From the NCBI GenBank assembly GCA_944474755.1, contig OX104112.1, positions 93,447,756 through 93,511,755 on the forward strand: a DNA stretch of 64,000 bases. Direction: 5' to 3'. The DNA is from Limnoperna fortunei. Taxonomy: Eukaryota > Mollusca > Bivalvia > Mytilida > Modiolidae. Each line of letters opens with the position of its first letter. Position 1 is the stretch's first letter. Both the position numbers and the translations under genes were made by a program. Positions 20,762 through 33,445 of the stretch are shown here, piece by piece. The notes under the pieces were generated by a model, which saw only the letters and a list, made by a program, of their open reading frames with translations, made no database searches and was not told the DNA's origin.

Positions 20762-21790
20762 ATGCATTATTTTCAAAATAACAATGAATTTTAGTGTAAA
20801 TTATTTTTATCAGCCCAATTTTGGTAGGATTTTATGACATGTTGTGTAGCGAATTATTTTATTTTGTTGTTGATTATTTTTTTTTAAAATAGTAGCCAAT
20901 GTTCAAGCCATAGTTGTGCAATAGAGAATGTAACCTCAACTTATGACTAAACAATCAAAACATTGTCATTCAAACACGTATTTTAAAAATATTTTGGCAC
21001 TGTCTTGTTAATATTTGACGGTGGATGTTGGTACTTGTTAATTAAGTGGCCATGGCACTGAATACTATATATTTTTTTAACGCATATTAGAATTATACCT
21101 TATTTTTCTTGCTGCTATCTCCCTTCTGTAGGTTTTCTATTACATAGTTTATTTCTTAACACCAAGATCAGAATAAAAAAAACATTGTAGATTAAATCAT
21201 GTTAAAACATGCATGTTTCAATTGATTGTTTGCAAACATTTTTTTTCAAACAAATATTCTGAACACACGATTTTTAGAAATAAATGTATTTAAATTTAAA
21301 TTCTATTGTTTGTAATACACAACATGTAATTTATATGACCTTGCAATAAAATGCCTTTATTATAGTTTAACTTGGTATACTAAAGTGGGAGGTAGCTTTT
21401 AAATTTCATTCTGATCCATTCTCATGTTTTTGACAGGTATTAAATGTGAGACTTTGAAGATGATAATAGAATTAAAGCACAACAATCTATAAAGCAAGAA
21501 GAGATATTGTTAAAGATATCATATGTGATAATGTAAAATTCACATGATAAAAAAATCACAGAATAAGGAAACAATAATAATGTAAATAACTTTTTGACAC
21601 AACTAATTTAATATTAACAAATATGAATACAAAGAGAACACAAAATTTAAATATTTTGTGGGTCTGTACAGGGCAAGAAATAATGACAACAACTTCATTA
21701 ATAAAAATGTTGTAGGAAACATTTACATATAATAAAATGATCATTTAAGGCATTAAAACATTTTAAATCAACATAGTTTTCTATACAATA

Positions 21791-24700
21791 CTATAATTGG
21801 CTGTTTACTGTGTCTGTTGTAGTATCTGTTGGTTGATCTTTTGTTGAATCACGTGATGAACTTTGACGATTTTGTCTTATTGGTGGAACAGTGTTTTTAT
21901 CAGCAGCATAACATATTCTTTGAACTAGACGATTAAATGGTTCAGGTCTGTCTGCATAAACATGGTGTCCAGCACCTCGTACAACCTAAAATTTACGATA
22001 TATATGAGTGTGACAATATTAGATGGCTACAGAAAATGTATCACCACCAAATACTTATATATAGCGGGGTGATGAACATGGTCAGACAAAGAGTGAAATT
22101 ATGCCTCTTAACGATATGAGTTGGAGTCACACTTAGGGTAAGGTAATCAAGAGGTAACCTGATCACTAACTGGATAAACACATATGTTGATCAGCTAACA
22201 GTGTTTCCCTCAAAGATGAAAAGATTATCTTTAAAAAGATATTTGTTATATTTATTCTGCTTACAGAAAAATGTAACCAGCGGCTTAACCAGCTTGCAAG
22301 CCTCCCTTATTGGAGACTTATCTAGAGAAACAAATTTCTATCTAAGACAAATAACAAGCAAATCCAAGACAGGATGTGAAAGATACAACAATTTTTATGG
22401 TATAGTAGAAAATCTTTTTTGTAGAATAACACTTCAGTGTTAATAAACACTTGAATCAGTACTCATGTCCAAATAAATGAGAAATGTTATCAAAAGAGTG
22501 TGGTAAAAGAAGTCTTTTTGCGATTCTCTAAATGTGCAATTAACTTTTTATAGTCTACAAATCAATAAATGAGACTCCTCTAACACTTATACTACAATTG
22601 AACGTATTTTGGAGAAGGTTTTTTGTGTGACAAATGAAAATTGCTTACCGCATATGGTTCAGCTTAATATGATCCTTTTGTAGGTCAAGACTGGTACAAT
22701 TATTTCCTCAAGATATTCAGCATTTTGAATTATGGCAGTTTAAAAATTTTTATCGGACTATTTCCATACTAAATTTTGACCTTAACTAGAACAGAATTGT
22801 ACTTTAGGAACAATCCATTGTTTTCTATTCAAAATATTTCGGGTGATGTTGTCTGCAGTTAAGGCGGGAAAAGTCTCATGCTTTTTTTAATACCATTGAA
22901 CGTCACGAAAGCAGACGAACATTTGTAAACAACGCAAAGTCCCTTTAGAAACAAAAATGGCTGATTTATTATGTAAAATTCCCATAGCAAAAGTAAAGGA
23001 CGATTTGTAACAACTAAACAACAGAGGCGTAGTATAAAACATGGACAAATTAGCATATCTAAATTTTTTCTACTGGATTTTGGTAATAAAAAGGTAAAAT
23101 ATAAGATAATAAAAAAAATCGATATGCACAGGGGTGCAAAAGCCTAGTTGCCGTATTTTATTAACCAAAACTTTCATTAAAATCGGTTGAGAACTTTTTG
23201 AGTTATGGTCCGGAAACCACTAATTCAAGAAATTTTATAACGTTTTTCTGTCACTGTGACCTTGACCTTGAGCGGATTTACCCCCAAATCAATAAGGTTC
23301 CTCCTCTTATGGTATGTAACAATATACCAAAGTTTTATTAAAATCTGTTGAGAACTCTTTAGTTATGGTCCAAAAACCACTAATTCAAGAAATTTTCTAA
23401 CGTGTTTCTGTCGCTGTGACCTTGACCTTAAACGGATTTACCCCAAAATCAATAGGGTTCCTCTTCTTATGGTATGTAACAATATCCCAAAGTTTTAATA
23501 GAATTAGTTAAGAACTTTTCGAGTTATGGTCTGGAAACCACTAATTCAAGAAATTTTCTAACGTTTTTCTGTCGCTGTGACATTGACCTTGAACGGATTT
23601 ACCCCAAAATCAATAGGGTTCCTCCTCTTATGGTATGTAACAGTATCCCAGTTTCAATAAAATTGGTTGAGAACTTTTCGAGTTATGGTGCGGAAACCAT
23701 TAATTCAAGAAATTTTCTAACGTTTTTCTGTCGCTGTGACCTTGACCTTGAACGGATTTACCCTAAAATCAATAGGGTTCCTCCTCTTATGGTATGTAAC
23801 AATATCCTAAAGTTTCATTAAAATCGGTTCACAACTTTCTGAGTTGTGATCCGGAAACCAATTGTTGACGCCCGCCCGCCCAACCGCCCGCCATCATCAT
23901 AACAATAGCCGAGTTCAACTTTGTTGCAACTCGGCTAATACAAAAATGCAAGCAAAACAATTTTTCCAAGGGGGTGCGGCATTTAGTATAGACCCTAATG
24001 TGTCACCCAAATAAATTATACAAGTTATGCCTTACCTGTACATCCACGTAACTCTCATGTCGAAGATATTTAACATGAAATCCAGTATTACTGTCAACCC
24101 ATGACCTTGACCCGTATATAAAAGTCATTGGTATATGTTTTTCAATATCTATAATTCTGTGAATCATTGGACGTTTCGCCCAACCAAATGAGGTATTCAT
24201 GGTTTTAAATGCTGCCTCGCCACTGTCAAAAGAATTTCATACAATTAATAGTATAATATTATTACCAGTACACATGGTTTACATTTATTGTGTATATAAA
24301 AAACGTAGTTCAATGAAAAAAATCGTGAAATACACAAAATGTCATGCAAATGCATTTAATGGCAGCATTGCTTCTGTAATTAAACCAAAATTGTTTTTGG
24401 TTATTCCCATCAAACAACATTAACACATATCTTCTTGTAGATATTTCCTATAAATATCAATGAAACAAGATGAATGCACTCCATTTTCACTCTACAGTTT
24501 ATGGTTCATGGTTCAATTCTTACTTAAGAAGGTCAACCATTTCAATTATTTAGCAGAGATTTACATGAGATTCACACAGTGATGAGAAAAATAGCAAAGG
24601 AAACCAACAGAACAACATAAGCCAAAGATAAACTGATTTTTTTATTCTACTTCTCTGTTACATTTCAAAATTTATAAATTTATATCAGACTTTAATATGT

Positions 24701-27700
24701 TTTGCAAGGAAAAGTTAAAACAACAAAAAGTATGAAGACATTTGAAACTTTTTATTATAATCCTAGTAAAATATAAATTTGTACTGGACTTGTACTGTAG
24801 AATGAATAATCATACTCTCGCTTTTTTCCGAGAGGGTATGAATTTAGTCCCATTACTCGTAATGTAGCAGAGAAGGAGTGAATCACTCCCGGCACTTTGA
24901 TGTCCAAAAGTAGTTGCATACATCTTCAACCATGATCAATTTTGATATTTGACGACAGTGTCAACATTTTTTTATCCGTTTTGTGTTTAAAATTAATCAT
25001 TAGTGTTACATGATGATAATTTTTGCTGTTTTTAATAACCTGCAGTGCGTTGTGTATTAATTGACATTCGTGTCTCTGTTTATTTACGCTTACTACAAGA
25101 AAAACATTGAACCCTGACAAAATGTGTGTTGCATCTTGGGAAGGTGTCATATGTAAATGATGTACTTTATTCTTTACTACGGAATGGTTGTTAAAGTATG
25201 CAAATTAGCTTGATTTTACTAAAGTTAGGACACATCATCAACATATGGAAAAATGATCAACAAAGCATTTTCCACGTGCATTTTCAAAGACGAAAAAAGA
25301 AATTTCTTTGATAAAGATCATTTCCTGTTAGTTTTGCAATGTATAAAGCTTTAATAACTTAAACTAAGCGATGTATATTATGTTTGAATTTGGTATAAAT
25401 TGATTGAACATAGAATTTTTTATTTGCTACATTATGAGTAATGGGACTAAATTCTTCCGTTAATCGCACAAATCACAAAACTTACATCAGATATTAACAG
25501 CAGTAAAATTTGACCTACTTGTACTGTAGATTGCAGACATCATAAAGTGTTTAATGAAAACATCACTGATCAGTGGCATGTAAACTTTTATAAATAAAGA
25601 AATTGGCTGTAAATGCAAGTTTTTAAAATTACAATACAAATATTAAGTGCACTGAGAATAATAAGGGATAAAAAAGTCTGTAGTCCATTTACAACCATAC
25701 AAAACCAGAGGCTCTATCAGCTTGTTTTGCTCGCCAGATTTATAAAGGCAATGAAGGCATTTCCCTGCTGTTACAACAAGTTCTGTAAGTTTTGTTTTAA
25801 CTTGCTAACTGGTTTCAAAGAAGAAGCCTTTTTAAACATTTTACCACAGGGTCATTTGGTAAACTATATCCTGTGACTGTGCAGTCAGCCATTTTGGTTT
25901 TCCAATCAGAATAAAAAAACACAAAATTGTATAGGACCATTCTAATGAACACTGTGTCCAAAGCTTGGTTTAGATTGACAAAGTGGTTTCAGAGAAGAAG
26001 ACAAATATAAAAGTTTATGACAATGATGAAGATGGGTGCAATGTGATGACAATAGCTTTGGGTGAGGTGAGCTAACAATAAGCTGCTTGGGTTTCTAAAA
26101 GAAAAGTTAATACCTGGGTGTCTGTGCATTACAATGATAAATGTAATCAAATATTGTGTCATCATCCTCCTTGTCTGAAAATTTCTTCTGTAAATCTGGT
26201 CGAAATCTCTTTACTAGACCGGGTCCTAGAATTTACAGTAGAAAATCAGTTAATTTTGTTTTATTTAATTTCTTTAAATCTTACATAAAACACAGACTAC
26301 TGAATAGCTATTTATAAAAGTATAGCTTCTTTTTTGCAGACATCATTCAGTCTGGCATAGTGAGACAGTATAACAATTTGGTCAGAACAAACTAATTCTT
26401 GCAAACCTGTTGTTGTTTGTACTAGTTACATTTACAGTAGGCACCTGATGGTGAGTACTTGAAAAAAAAAAGAAAAAAAATAAGATAAAGCACAAAAACA
26501 TGATAAACTCAATAGTAGTAACTAAAAAAAGGTAAATAAAATATTTAGGGTGGAGGGAGACACTAAATTTAGGGTAAGATGGGTATTAGCATCTTTGCTA
26601 GCTAAGAGTTCCCCCTCTCTTCATATAGCCTTGAAGACAGGGGGGACAGGATCATAACACATGGATAGCAAAGATGGGGTAACAGTTACCAGTTACCACA
26701 CCTAACATTTTGTTAGACCAATGTATGAAAAATCTATTGACTGCCTTGGTTTTTGAACCACACTGATTAACTGCACATATTTATGGACATAGTTCATGTC
26801 CAATGATGAATTCTATAAATTATTTATCTATTGTCATTTAATTGAATAATGCTACAAAAAATTGAGGTATGCTAAAATCTGGTTTTCTGAAAATTATGTG
26901 CAGCCACAATAATACATGTAAATGTTCCATTTTTGGTTTTAATTGTTGGTATTTGAATGAAATTGATTGCATAATGCATGTGAAAAGTTACTTAAGCAAA
27001 TGTTAGATTTTAATCATACAAATATTTCTTTCACTGGCTCTGTTTATGCATTGCCAGAAAAAACTTAATTTGTGACATTAAACTCAAACACTGACTTCCA
27101 CAACTTGTCAAATATTGTTACTGGTATCTCCTTACAAGTACATAATACATCACATTTTGCTACTTCAGGTTCTTAAATGAAGATTTAGCATTCCATTATA
27201 CTAACCCCATGGTCCAGCAACCCTTAACACAGCTAAAGGATTAAATGGTCTGATTAATGCCCCAATCACTCTTATCCAAGATGGTATTTTAACTTCATTG
27301 TCTGGAGGTTTATCTGGAAATCCCCAAGGATCTGCTAACACTAGATGTTTCACTCTGTCTGGATATTTTATAGTATAAGAAGATGATACATATGCCCCAA
27401 GGCTGTGTCCTAGTAAAACAAAGTTTTCAAGTTTCATTTCTTTCCTCCATTCTTCTAATGATTCTACAAATTCTTCTTCTGCCTTTTCTGGAACATTACT
27501 AAACTTTGGGCGCGAACTTCTACCAAATCCAAGTAAATCAAATGCATACAATGGTCGATTTGATCCTAGATCATCGATGTTTTTAACCCATAATCCTATA
27601 CCTCCACCCATGCCATGTACCATCACCAATGGAAGATTTTCATGATCTTTATTTACAGTCAATGTCCACAGTCTTGTCTGTTTAGACGTAATGTACACAT

Positions 27701-30700
27701 ACTTTGTTTCAAAGGCTAATTTTATAAAATCTGAAAAAGTACAATATCTTATTTTATAGTTGCCATCATTAATTGGTTGATTGTTATGGAGTACCTGTCA
27801 CTCATTGAGATAGTGACATATTCCTGGGTTAGTAAACTAGTCCCTCCTGCTCATGACCACAAACTGATTGACAGGTGTCAGTAGTGGAGCAGGATATGCT
27901 TATCAACTCACCACTTTGTTCAGAGGTTTTAGGTTGCTTTATTTGTTGTGTTTTGTTTATTGTTTGTCTGAATGATGTTTAACCTGGTGTTAAATGTTTT
28001 CAACAATTTTTCAGCTATATCATGGTGTCCAGATTTTACTGGGTGAAATAACCTGAAGAAACCCCCTCCCATGTTTGTTTTATGTGTTTGTTGTGTTAAT
28101 ATTTTTTCTATTAGCTAGAGCAATGAAATTTTATTTTTTTGGTTTTATATTGTTTATTTTGCCTCATTATAGATCTACTGATAAAGGTTTTTATCTATTT
28201 TAATTTGAGCATAAAAACCATCAGTATGTATAAAGTAGATTTTTTCTTTTAGTTTTTTTAAACCATATATAACATATATTGGTATATAGACCAGTCCTGT
28301 ACATGTGCAATAATTTTTTTAGGATCTTGTAACAATGTAAGTAAGTTTATATCAACAGAGAGTAATAACAATTATTATATAGACAGAGATGAAATATCGA
28401 TTTTCCAAGTGACAGAAATCACGGTAAATCACATGTGAAAATTATCGTTTATTTTCACTCTCGGATTTTTTCCCGCCAAAATGTCACAATGGTTTTGTAC
28501 TATACAGATATTCATCCGCCGTTCATAAAATTTAGGATTAAACATCAAAAATTTTGCGAAAACAATTTTGATCTATATCAAAGCATCAGATTAAACTAGT
28601 GCACGGAACAAATTCCGCGCACTCGTTTAATCAGATGCGTTATGCGGCACTCGTGATCATATTTTGGATATTCACTCCGCCCAATAAATTATCCTATAAG
28701 GAACATATTCAAAGTAATTATTGTAACAAAAAGAGATCAGTAAATTCAATTTTGACTTCGTTTACATCAAATAAATCATGTGTCAGGTTATCTTGATGTC
28801 AGGCCTCTGTTTCTGGTTGGTAAGCCTGCTTACTGATACTTTCCCATTCCGAGTAAAATTTAAATTTTCTTTAGAACAGAACATCAGACAGGCATTCTTG
28901 TTCATCAGTTTCATTCACCCCATTAATACAAAATGTGTTTTGACAAAATTTTATAACTACATAATATTGAAACTACTAGTTCATGCAGATCGATTCATCT
29001 AATCATGTGAGGAAAGACAATTTCCCAATAATTACAATGACTGTCAGATGCTAGTTACATTTAAATATTTTGTGGTTTTTTGTTTTCGTGTTACCAGCTT
29101 TGTGTTTATATTTAAAAACAAGCATATCAAACTGTGATGAAAATAAATAATAATAAAAATAAACATACTACTCAGCAGTTTAGTCTCAGCTTGTGCTAAA
29201 TGCATCATTGATGATGGAACCCAGGTAATCCATGTACTTGGGGAGAACCAACTGAATCTGGAAAAAGCAAACAATTTTATACAATGTATCAAGACCAGTG
29301 ACATAGCTACATCTCTCAGCATGTCCTTTATAATATTTTTGCATTTTTTTAAATACAAAGTTATTTTTTTCTTTGCAAATCCTGTGCACTCAGGAGCAAC
29401 AAATAAGTAAGCAGTGACCCACTGCAGTGTTGGATCCAAGATTTTTCATAAGGAGCCCTCTAAGGGATTGTAGACCGAAAAATCGTACCCTCGCTTTTTT
29501 TTGGTGAGGGTTATTCCACAAAAATCACAAAGCTAACTTCTGATTATAACGGCAGTAATATTCAGCCTACGGGGATGGGTTTTATGCATCCCCCTCTTTC
29601 TGGACCAGCCAATGAGTTAATCATTGTCATGTCCAGAAAAAATGAATATTTCTGGAAGATGAAACCCTACCTATAGCTCAGAACAGAAAAAATAACAGGC
29701 ATTTGAAAAATTAATTTTCTATTTATAACATTAACAAAGTTATGGTGACTGCAATAGCATTTCTGAAGGGATTACATCAACCTAGGTACATTGTACAACA
29801 AATTCTTGTCTGAGTAGCTTATTGGTCAACTGGACCAGACTATCAGTTTAAGTACAAAAGAATGTTGTAGTACTTACTATATTTATTACCTAATAAAGGT
29901 AACAATGACATAATATGTATACAACTTTCTAGACCAGTACATGTAAGACTATTTAAATTCTCTGTTTAAATATTGTACTTCCAATGAAAATACATTTAAT
30001 TTTAGAATTCATGTGTGTTTTAAAAGGATACACAGGGCTCACATTAGGGAGAAAATTACTCACATTTGCTGGCTTTATAATGTTTAATTTTATTTAATCT
30101 GTGGCTACACTTGCCAAATCGGCAAATGTAAGTGCAAGATGTGTACCATTTAATATCATTACTCACTAAAGGTTACTGTAAACAGTGAGTACTATCATTT
30201 AACTACTAAGTATATGATGGTCATCTGGTTTCATGAAACCACCTTTGATTTACTCTTAACAGATACAAACATGATCCAGATTTTTCACAAATAGAATTGT
30301 GATGGAATTTAATTTTTAACAAATGCAATGATGAAGGAGTGTAGGACAAAATCCCTTCCGTGTAATTTATCATAGGCGGACAAAATCCCCCTCGTTAAAT
30401 TTACAAGACGGACAAAATCCCCCTCGTTAAATTTACAAGCAATGTTCAATCAAGAATTTGGTCTAAGGGGGCCATGATGGCCCTAATAACTTACCATAGG
30501 GGGCCAGGACTTTCTCAAAGCTGTTTACTATGGGGGAATTTCTCAAAGCAATGAAAAATTACGTTGCTCAAGTAATGACCCAGGAGGTTTTTTAAGCGTG
30601 TCGATTCAACAAAAAATGCGGGAATGGCGTGCTCTAGATTGAACACTGTATAAGGCGGACAAAATCCCCCCTGTAAAATTTTCAAGGCGGACAAAATCCC

Positions 30701-32477
30701 TCCCGAATATGATTTTTTTAAATGCATTTTTTTACATGTTCACACCGTACAGTCTCGTACATATACAGATAAACATTAAAAAATCAATTTATATTCTACC
30801 AAAAAAAACCCCCAGATTTTTAATTACTTAATAATAATAATTGTTTGTATCATTTGCAGTGCTTAATTGGTGACTTGTTAATATGTTTGTGATCAAACGA
30901 ATATCGCTTACTAGAGCAAAACATTCTTTATATCTTTTAGAAAATTGAAACAGGTATGGCTTTTACTAATAAGTCAAAATTTAGTAAAATAATGGCATAA
31001 TTTAGTTCAATAACTTGAATCGTTTGTTCGGTAAATAATAATGAAAGGGATCAAATGGCACGGTTCCTTTATTAAAACACATATCGTACCAAACAACACA
31101 AACCATATCGACTCGATGCATTTCAGTGAAAAAAATAATAACCATTTTTTAATCTTTGTCTCATTCATCATTTCAAGTACCAAGTAAAAAACTATTAAAC
31201 ATGATGCACAATACTTCTCTATATTACCATAATCCGATTCGGGAGGGATTTTGTCCACCTTAAAAATTTTACAGGGGGGGTTTTGTCCGCCTAGTAAATT
31301 TATTGAGGTGGATTTTGTCCACCTATGATAAATTACACAGAAGAGATTTTGTCCGTGTGGGATGTTGTCCATCCCCCATGATAAAGTGAAATGGTAATAT
31401 GCATAGTTTTTTGTCAGCACCTGACAATGTATAGCTAGTAGAAGGTGAATTTAGTTAATTTTGATATAACAATCTCCTTTTTGGTTACACCTTTATCTAA
31501 TTGTATAACTGGCATGACTAAGATCCTTGGAGCAGATTGTAATCCTTAGCCAGCAAAGCTTGTCTAATAAATTAAATATGGCTAGTATTTGAATTCTATT
31601 GCTTTTTGCACTAGGAAGATGTTTTGTCACATGTTAAAAAGGTTGCATATGTTGTCAATTTTACATTGTATTTCAAAATTAAAAAAAAAAAACCAATGAT
31701 CTTCATAGATGGAATAATTTTCAACTAATAGCATTCGTGTTATGAAACTACTTAGTACCTTGGCCTTTTACTGTCCAAAAACTAGAACAAAACTTTCAAA
31801 CATTGAGATCATTTTCTTTTAAAAGTTAATTATATATATAAGGTGTGTACATGTATATCATAACTGTTTTAACTAAGTGTCACTGTTAGTTAAAGCCATG
31901 AACACTTATTTGTAAAATCTACTACAAAGTGTTTCATTTTTAACTGCTTGCTCTGTGGGTCATCATGATACAAGATGTTGTAAGGGTCAAAATGACATCA
32001 AAAGTTTTTACTATAAACACATTTCTTAACAACAAGGTAAAGTAACTTACACCAGTCCCGTGACATGATATACAGCTTCAAATAATGATCTAACGAACTG
32101 TAGCATTATACCATTTCTGGCAAACAAATCGTCACATTAATTCCATAACAGATTGATGAACCTGTGTCAGTGGGTCAGAACGTATTCCATTTTGACCTAT
32201 AAGTTCGATACGGTTCAATTGTAAATCAGTCAGGTTTTGTTTTGACGGTTTATTTTTAGAACAGTTGTTTCATAACTTAAGAACGACTGGTCGAATTACA
32301 TATTGTTCTGTAATTTGACTTATTGATTATTTTTTAGGTCGGATAATTAATTTGCGATAGAATGTTTTTATTATCATGGTCATAATGCCTAAATTTTCGT
32401 TAAAATTAAACATTAAAACGACAATTTAAAAAATACCGTGATGATGAGTTGTCTGCTTTCGACACTTCCTGATCCAT
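21791..32477 (-). CDS. ABHD4/ABHD5-family alpha/beta hydrolase, copy A, six exons
   Basis: Exons: 32477-32437, 29257-29169, 27730-27206, 26225-26114, 24222-24036 and 21985-21791. All are GT-AG with phases 2,1,1,2,0; total 1149 nt, 382 residues (vertebrate ABHD4/5 about 340-350). Features: HGMGGGIGLW oxyanion segment; FDLLGFGRSSRP; nucleophile GHSLGA with S153; ADPWGFPDKP; YIYHCNAQTPSGEAAFK; acid D299 in SRSWVD; H325 in AGHHVYAD, which also forms the HX4D acyltransferase-like motif. ABHD4 hydrolyses N-acyl phospholipids; vertebrate ABHD5 (CGI-58) has lost the Ser and co-activates ATGL lipase. The retained Ser favours an active hydrolase, but 4 versus 5 cannot be decided by eye. The C-terminus carries an extra Ser/Thr-rich tail absent from copy B. 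The start gives MDQEVSKADN. Confidence 0.92.
22610..23990. repeat. dispersed repeat (second copy at 63310) interrupted by a Helentron-like element
   Basis: Shares with 63310-63890 a series of phrases: GAAAATTGCTTACCGCATAT / GAAAACTGCTTACTGCGTAT, GGGTGATGTTGTCTGCAGTT, AAGGCGGGAAAAGTCTC, ACCATTGAACGTCACGAAAG, AAAATGGCTGA.TTATTATG and, at the right end, GGCATTTAGTATAG. The copy here is split by the element at 23119-23946. The encoded peptide after the ATG (MADLLCKI) is too short to classify. Confidence 0.8.
23119..23946 (+). mobile_element. pearl/Helentron-like element with ~160-bp tandem core, in copy A intron 5
   Basis: Left subterminal AGCCTAGTTGC (near 23140) is inverted at the right as part of a hairpin TAGCCGAGTT...AACTCGGCTA (near 23905-23938). 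The core repeats CTGTGACCTTGACCTTGA, CGGATTTACCCCAAAATCAA and CTCTTATGGTATGTAACA at about 160-base spacing (23251, 23411, 23572, 23731). A (CCCG)n-like tract precedes the terminal hairpin. Same layout as the 146-bp element at 9157 but different sequence. Edges are set by comparison with the uninserted relative at about 63840. Confidence 0.75.
24840..25454. mobile_element. 615-bp MITE with 30-bp terminal inverted repeats
   Basis: Left end GAATTTAGTCCCATTACTCG continuing TAATGTAGCA is mirrored at the right end by TGCTACATTA then TGAGTAATGGGACTAAATTC with one mismatch. No ORF of interest inside. A related-looking leader (CTCTCGCTTTTTTCCGAGAG) just outside the left end resembles 29480-29510. No clear target duplication. 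Confidence 0.75.
25680..26095 (+). repeat. dispersed repeat in copy A intron 4
   Basis: Contains AACCAGAGGCTCTATCAGCT, AAAGTGGTTTCAGAGAAGAA and GAGGTGAGCTAACAA, the last two shared with 18931-19205. Ends just before exon 4 donor (26113). Non-coding. Confidence 0.55.
27945..28070 (-). mobile_element. SINE 3' fragment in copy A intron 2
   Basis: Contains GTTTGTCTGAATGATGTTTA, TTTTTCAGCTATATCATGGT, GTCCAGATTTTACTGGG and AACCTGAAGAAACCCC, matching the SINE body at 12913 in the same orientation, with an inserted partial duplication of its (T)GTTTAA segment. Confidence 0.75.
28583..28638. repeat. 56-bp hairpin
   Basis: GCATCAGATTAAACTAGTGC with CGGAA is mirrored by TTCCG with CGCACTCGTTTAATCAGATGC-type sequence, separated by four to five bases. 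Located in copy A intron 2. Purely structural evidence; function unknown. Confidence 0.75.
30327..31379. mobile_element. inverted-repeat element with subterminal GGACAAAATCCCCC repeats, in copy A intron 1
   Basis: The left arm carries GGACAAAATCCC units near 30352, 30378, 30412, 30657 and 30692. The right arm carries the inverse GATTTTGTCC units near 31247, 31282, 31310 and 31344. Common spacers are GTGTAATTTATCATAGG and GTAAAATTTT. The unique core (30720-31230) lacks a coding ORF. A second copy lies at 48893-49625. The arms are interrupted by a nested element at 30440-30648. Confidence 0.85.
30440..30648. mobile_element. nested 209-bp MITE
   Basis: CAATGTTCAATCAAGA at the left edge and TCTAGATTGAACACTG at the right edge are inverted copies with two mismatches. 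The segment sits between two GGACAAAATCCC units of the host element and is absent from the second family member at 48893, so it is an insertion. Confidence 0.7.
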
Positions 32478-32887
32478 GGTAATATAAAAAATCTGTCACG
32501 TTTCGAACTAGTACAAAACCCGAGATTTTACAGACGGTGTTATAGGAAATTGTCTAACCAAATAATAAGTCAATAAAGACATAAATTTTACATGACCATT
32601 AGTAAAATTTTCAATAGTAAAAATACAAACAAATTGTTGTTTTGTAAATCAAAATAAAGTATAGTGACAGGTCCAAAACAGATGGATTATATAAAGAATT
32701 TTTTTTCATTTGACAATGAACAGACTGTAAATCTATTGTGTACTGTGTACACAGACATTGATATTTAAAACCTGCGAAAATATAGTCATTTTTTTAAATT
32801 AACTTTATCCTACAGTTGTTATTTTGTAGTGGAATTTTGTCATATTTACTAAAATAAATTAATGACTTTTTTTAATTTGTTCATTGC
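32478..32887. promoter_or_regulatory. upstream region of ABHD copy A
   Basis: AT-rich sequence directly 5' of the copy A start codon on the minus strand, free of recognised repeats. It probably holds the promoter, but no defined element could be assigned. Confidence 0.3.
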
Positions 32888-33445
32888 ATTATGATTGATT
32901 GATCGATTAATTAATGGTGTTTAACGCCCGAGCAGCATTATTTCAGCTATATTCAAGCGATGAACATTCATGAAATGGATGATAAAATAAACATGAAATG
33001 ATGATGAATGAAAATGGGATGGGACACAAGGAAAAATAGGGGTAACGGATTTTAGATTGCCACTGGCAAATGGGAGGATGGATAGGGTCGGGTAATTTAG
33101 CCTCCTGTAGCAGGATCGAAATCCCTACTCATAGCGAATACTACAGCAGCGTTCTTTAACGTGCGAGGAACGTGGCATTTTTCCCAACACGGTGCACTAA
33201 TATGGTTTGCGGTCAGGCTTTCCGTATTATGGCCTGACAACTCCAGCTTGCCAGGGGTACCCCATTCAACCACGGGGGGGGGGGGGGGGGGGGGGGGGGA
33301 CACATCCCAGTCGGTCTTAAGGCAAACCGACCTGAAACGCCGGTCAGGGTACTGGGCGCTATTTAGTCGCCTTTTACGACAAGCTAGCGCGACTGCGGTC
33401 TATTCTTTTGGCCACCCGGATCCCGCAAGGGGCTCATTGCATTAA
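32888..33445 (+). mobile_element. ~550-bp dispersed repeat with poly(G) tract
   Basis: Starts TTGATTGATCGATTAATTAA, then TGGTGTTTAACGCCC, TTTCAGCTATATTCAAGCGA, a GGTCAGGCTTTCCGTATTAT block, a run of about 30 G (33276-33300) and TTTTACGACAAGCTAGC. Most of these blocks recur in order at 34165-34940, defining a family. Open frames across it are artefacts of composition. Confidence 0.75.

Noticed and set aside
21791..32477. Assigning copy A firmly as ABHD4 or ABHD5
   Set aside because: The retained nucleophile favours ABHD4, but other residues match both; a phylogeny is needed.
33097..33445. Open frames on both strands with poly-Gly or poly-Pro
   Set aside because: Caused by the G homopolymer inside a dispersed repeat; no domain.
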